Below are positions 23,521 to 25,901 of a stretch of 25,901 bases of DNA, one piece after another (the first letter of the stretch is position 1; the number at the start of each line of letters is the position of its first letter). The stretch spans positions 1 through 25,901 of the forward strand of contig JAWLES010000012.1 in NCBI GenBank assembly GCA_041685935.1, written 5' to 3'. The position numbers and the translations under genes were made by a program. This DNA is from JAIPEK01 sp041685935. Lineage in GTDB: Bacteria; Desulfobacterota; Desulfobacteria; Desulfobacterales; Desulfobacteraceae. Under the pieces are notes generated by a model. It ran no database searches and was not told the origin of the DNA. It saw nothing but the letters and a program-made list of their open reading frames with translations.

Positions 23521-25794
23521 TCAGGATCTGTCATTGGCATTGCTTTCCACTTCAACCGATGTTACATGGCTGAACCCTCCGGGAAGCTTTTTTCCTCTCT
23601 GGGCCCGTTTTCCGGAATATTCATCAAGGTTTGCTCCGACCAAGCGGAGCGAATGCTTACTGGAATGAATAACAAGATTCGAGCCGGAAGGCAAGATTTT
23701 TAGTGTTTTCAAAAGTTCCGGGTCTTCGGAATTGAGCTCTTTGGGGGGAATCCCGATGATTTTATTGCCCTTGCCCTTGTCAAGAACCGCCATCTGCCGG
23801 GCGGGAAACACAAGCAGGCGGCCCTTTGTGGTGACGGCTGCAATCCGGTCAGTCTCTTTATCCTGAACAGCAATCGGCTCCATTAGCTTTGCATTTTCCG
23901 AAAGCTGAATCAAAAATTTACCGTTTCTGTTTTTGGTTTTCAGGCTGGAAAAGGGGGTCAGAAATCCGTACCCGTGGTTGGTAAAGATCAGAATCATGGT
24001 GTCTTCCTGCTCCGCCGTCATAAACAGGACAGATGCTTCAGGCCGGATTGTGAGCCTTCCGGTGATGGGTTCGCCGAAGCCCCTTGCAGAAGGAAAGGTA
24101 TGGCAGGGAAGACTGTAACATCTGCCCTCTGAATCGAGAAATGCAGCATGGAGGTCGCTCCATGTGCGGCTGTAACTTTTGAGGTGATCGTTGGCCTTGA
24201 ATTTCAGGTTGTCAGGTACAACCTCGTGCCCTTTGGCGGATTTGATCCATCCGTTTTCCGAAAGAATCACGGTAACCGGTTCGGTTTCAATAACCTCGGT
24301 TTCGGAGAAAGCCTGTGCTTCCTCCCTCTCCCTGATGGGTGAAAGCCGGTTATCCCCGTATTTTTTCATGTCCGCCCTGAACTCCTTTTTGATCAGCTTC
24401 TTGATGAGTGTGTCTGAAGAAAGGGTTTTTTCAAGCCTTTTACGTTCTTCCTCAAGCCTGTCTTTCTCTGACATGATTTTGATTTCTTCAAGCTTTGCAA
24501 GCTGCCTCAGCCGGATTTCAAGAATTGCGTCAGCCTGGCGTTCCGTAAGGTCAAAACGGGCAATCAGCTCCTTTTGCGGTTCATCGCTTTCTCTTATGAT
24601 CAGGATGATTTCGTCCAGGTTGAGGTAAGCCGTCATCAGCCCTTCCAGGATGTGCAGCCGGTCCACCACCTTGTCCAGCTGGAATTCAAGGCGTTTGCGT
24701 ACGGTTTCCAGCCGGAATTCAAGCCATTCGGAAAGTATGGTCAAAAGGTTCTTAACCTTGGGATAGCCGTCTATGCCGATCATGTTGAGGTTGACTTTAT
24801 AGGAACGTTCAAGGTCGGTGGTGGCGAAAAGATGGTTGACAAGAGCCTGTTTATCAACTTTGGCGGATTTCGGGACAATTACCAGTCTTGTGGGATTTTC
24901 GTGATCGGATTCGTTCCTGATATCATTAACCATGGGAAGTTTCCTGGCTTCCATCTGGCCTGCGATCTGTTCGATGATTTTTTCCCCGGAACCGTGATAG
25001 GGCAGGGCGGTGATCACGATGTCGTCATCTTCAAACGTATACTCCGCCCTCATTTTGATTTTACCGTTACCTGAAGAATAAATTTCCCGGATTTGATCCT
25101 GGGTGGTGATAATTTCGGCCTTTGTGGGATAGTCGGGACCCTTGATCAGGGAGCATATTTTATTTATGTCGGTGTCAGGATCGTCAATCAGCTGAATCAG
25201 GGCACGTCCCACTTCGGCAAGATTGTGCGGGGGGATGTCGGTGGCCATGCCTACGGCTATCCCTGTGGTGCCGTTGAGAAGAAGGTTGGGCAGTCTTGCC
25301 GGAAGAATTTTCGGTTCATTCATGCTGCCGTCGAAGTTGGGCACCCAGGTGGTGGTTCCCAGTGCGATTTCATCGAGAAGAAGTTCCGAATAGGGGGCAA
25401 GGCGGGATTCAGTGTACCGCATGGCTGCGAAGGACTTGGGGTCGTCCGGGTCTCCGATGTTTCCCTGGCCGTCCACAAGTGGATATCTGTAGGAAAACGG
25501 CTGTGCCATGTGAATCATGGCCTCGTAACAGGCTGTATCTCCGTGGGGGTGGAACTTGCCCAGTACGTCTCCCACCGTTCTTGCAGATTTTTTATGCTTT
25601 GCGTTTTTGCCCAGCCCAAGCTGGCTCATGGCATAGACGATCCTTCTCTGGACGGGTTTCAGACCGTCTCCTATATGGGGGAGGGCCCTGTCCAGGATCA
25701 CGTACATTGAGTAGTTCAGATACGCCATCTGGGCGAAATCGATAAACGGTTTCGTTTCAAATCCTTCAATGCTGTCGGGTCTGTTTACTTCCAT
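23521..25794 (-). CDS. parC: DNA topoisomerase IV subunit A
   Basis: This 757-residue subunit carries DNA breakage and rejoining for chromosome decatenation. The N-terminal core has AYLNYSMYVILDRALPHIGDGLKPVQRRIVYAM (24-56), HKKSARTVGDVLGKFHPHGDTACYEAM (67-93) and catalytic Tyr127 in AAMRYTES. These are ParC-type rather than GyrA-type. The C-terminal DNA-wrapping domain (about 490-745) has ParC-like blades (WIKSAKGHE, LPSARGFGEPITGRL, KGKGNKIIGI) and no GyrA box. The quinolone-pocket position equal to E. coli Ser80 is Thr87; the Glu84 equivalent is Glu91. The ATG at 25794 overlaps the parE stop as TAATG. Confidence 0.96.
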   Translation of the reverse strand: MEVNRPDSIEGFETKPFIDFAQMAYLNYSMYVILDRALPHIGDGLKPVQRRIVYAMSQLGLGKNAKHKKSARTVGDVLGKFHPHGDTACYEAMIHMAQPFSYRYPLVDGQGNIGDPDDPKSFAAMRYTESRLAPYSELLLDEIALGTTTWVPNFDGSMNEPKILPARLPNLLLNGTTGIAVGMATDIPPHNLAEVGRALIQLIDDPDTDINKICSLIKGPDYPTKAEIITTQDQIREIYSSGNGKIKMRAEYTFEDDDIVITALPYHGSGEKIIEQIAGQMEARKLPMVNDIRNESDHENPTRLVIVPKSAKVDKQALVNHLFATTDLERSYKVNLNMIGIDGYPKVKNLLTILSEWLEFRLETVRKRLEFQLDKVVDRLHILEGLMTAYLNLDEIILIIRESDEPQKELIARFDLTERQADAILEIRLRQLAKLEEIKIMSEKDRLEEERKRLEKTLSSDTLIKKLIKKEFRADMKKYGDNRLSPIREREEAQAFSETEVIETEPVTVILSENGWIKSAKGHEVVPDNLKFKANDHLKSYSRTWSDLHAAFLDSEGRCYSLPCHTFPSARGFGEPITGRLTIRPEASVLFMTAEQEDTMILIFTNHGYGFLTPFSSLKTKNRNGKFLIQLSENAKLMEPIAVQDKETDRIAAVTTKGRLLVFPARQMAVLDKGKGNKIIGIPPKELNSEDPELLKTLKILPSGSNLVIHSSKHSLRLVGANLDEYSGKRAQRGKKLPGGFSHVTSVEVESNANDRS

Positions 25795-25901
25795 TATTCC
25801 AACTCGTTTATGTTGCCTTTTTCTTCAATCCACTGCTTCCTTTCCCGGATTCGTTTCTTTCCAAGAAGGATGTCCATGGTTTCAAAGATATTTCGGCTTG
25901 C
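25794..25901 (-). CDS. parE: DNA topoisomerase IV subunit B, C-terminal end only (partial)
   Basis: The last 35 residues of a frame entering from the right edge read ...MDILLGKKRIRERKQWIEEKGN and end at TAA. They match the ParE C-terminus style (E. coli ends with a similar AKKR...WLQEKGD stretch). The stop overlaps the parC start by one base, so ATPase and cleavage subunits are translated as a pair. The rest of the gene lies beyond the window. Confidence 0.85.
   Translation of the reverse strand, partial: ASRNIFETMDILLGKKRIRERKQWIEEKGNINELE

Noticed and set aside
25093..25710. Plus-strand open frame of 205 codons, Gly/Val-rich
   Set aside because: It is antisense to the most conserved part of parC.

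Overview
The window looks like a chromosomal segment of a Gram-negative deltaproteobacterium, most likely a Desulfobacterales relative (sulfate-reducer lineage). That placement is inferred from gene content and protein style, not from any search. The cell is diderm: there are two lytic transglycosylases, a CpoB/YbgF-type lipoprotein, an AsmA-like protein and a Prc protease. Coding density is very high. I see no tRNA, rRNA, insertion sequence, prophage or CRISPR array, and no gene-free stretch longer than about 150 bases.

Layout from left to right. At 1-4431 (minus strand), a small membrane protein gene is followed by ylqF/rbgA, prc and an AsmA-like gene cut by the window edge; the genes touch or overlap. 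At 4432-4571 a short divergent control region leads to mltD (plus strand, 4572-5690). At 5715-9781 (minus strand), guaA is followed by a membrane-anchored coiled-coil protein and a large protein with a kinase-like core that resembles SidJ-type pseudokinases. At 9782-9928 there is a divergent promoter region. At 9929-12549 (plus strand), efp is followed by a cytosolic hybrid histidine kinase with three receiver-like domains. From 12538 to the right edge everything is on the minus strand: parE (end only), parC, mltF and rng; then, after a recognisable promoter, a LysM-like membrane protein, yajC, secD, secF, cpoB, dprA and topA.

Most of the window is housekeeping: DNA topology (parE, parC, topA), DNA uptake/recombination (dprA), protein export (yajC-secD-secF), RNA decay (rng), translation and ribosome assembly (efp, ylqF), purine synthesis (guaA) and peptidoglycan/envelope maintenance (mltD, mltF, prc, cpoB, AsmA-like). 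The less ordinary parts are the guaA-linked coiled-coil/pseudokinase pair, the LysM protein whose LysM-like core seems split by an insertion, the hybrid kinase translated directly after EF-P, and the repeated use of TTG start codons with strong Shine-Dalgarno sequences (prc, topA, secD, yajC, and probably the pseudokinase). None of this amounts to a proven new system; the guaA-linked pair is the best candidate.
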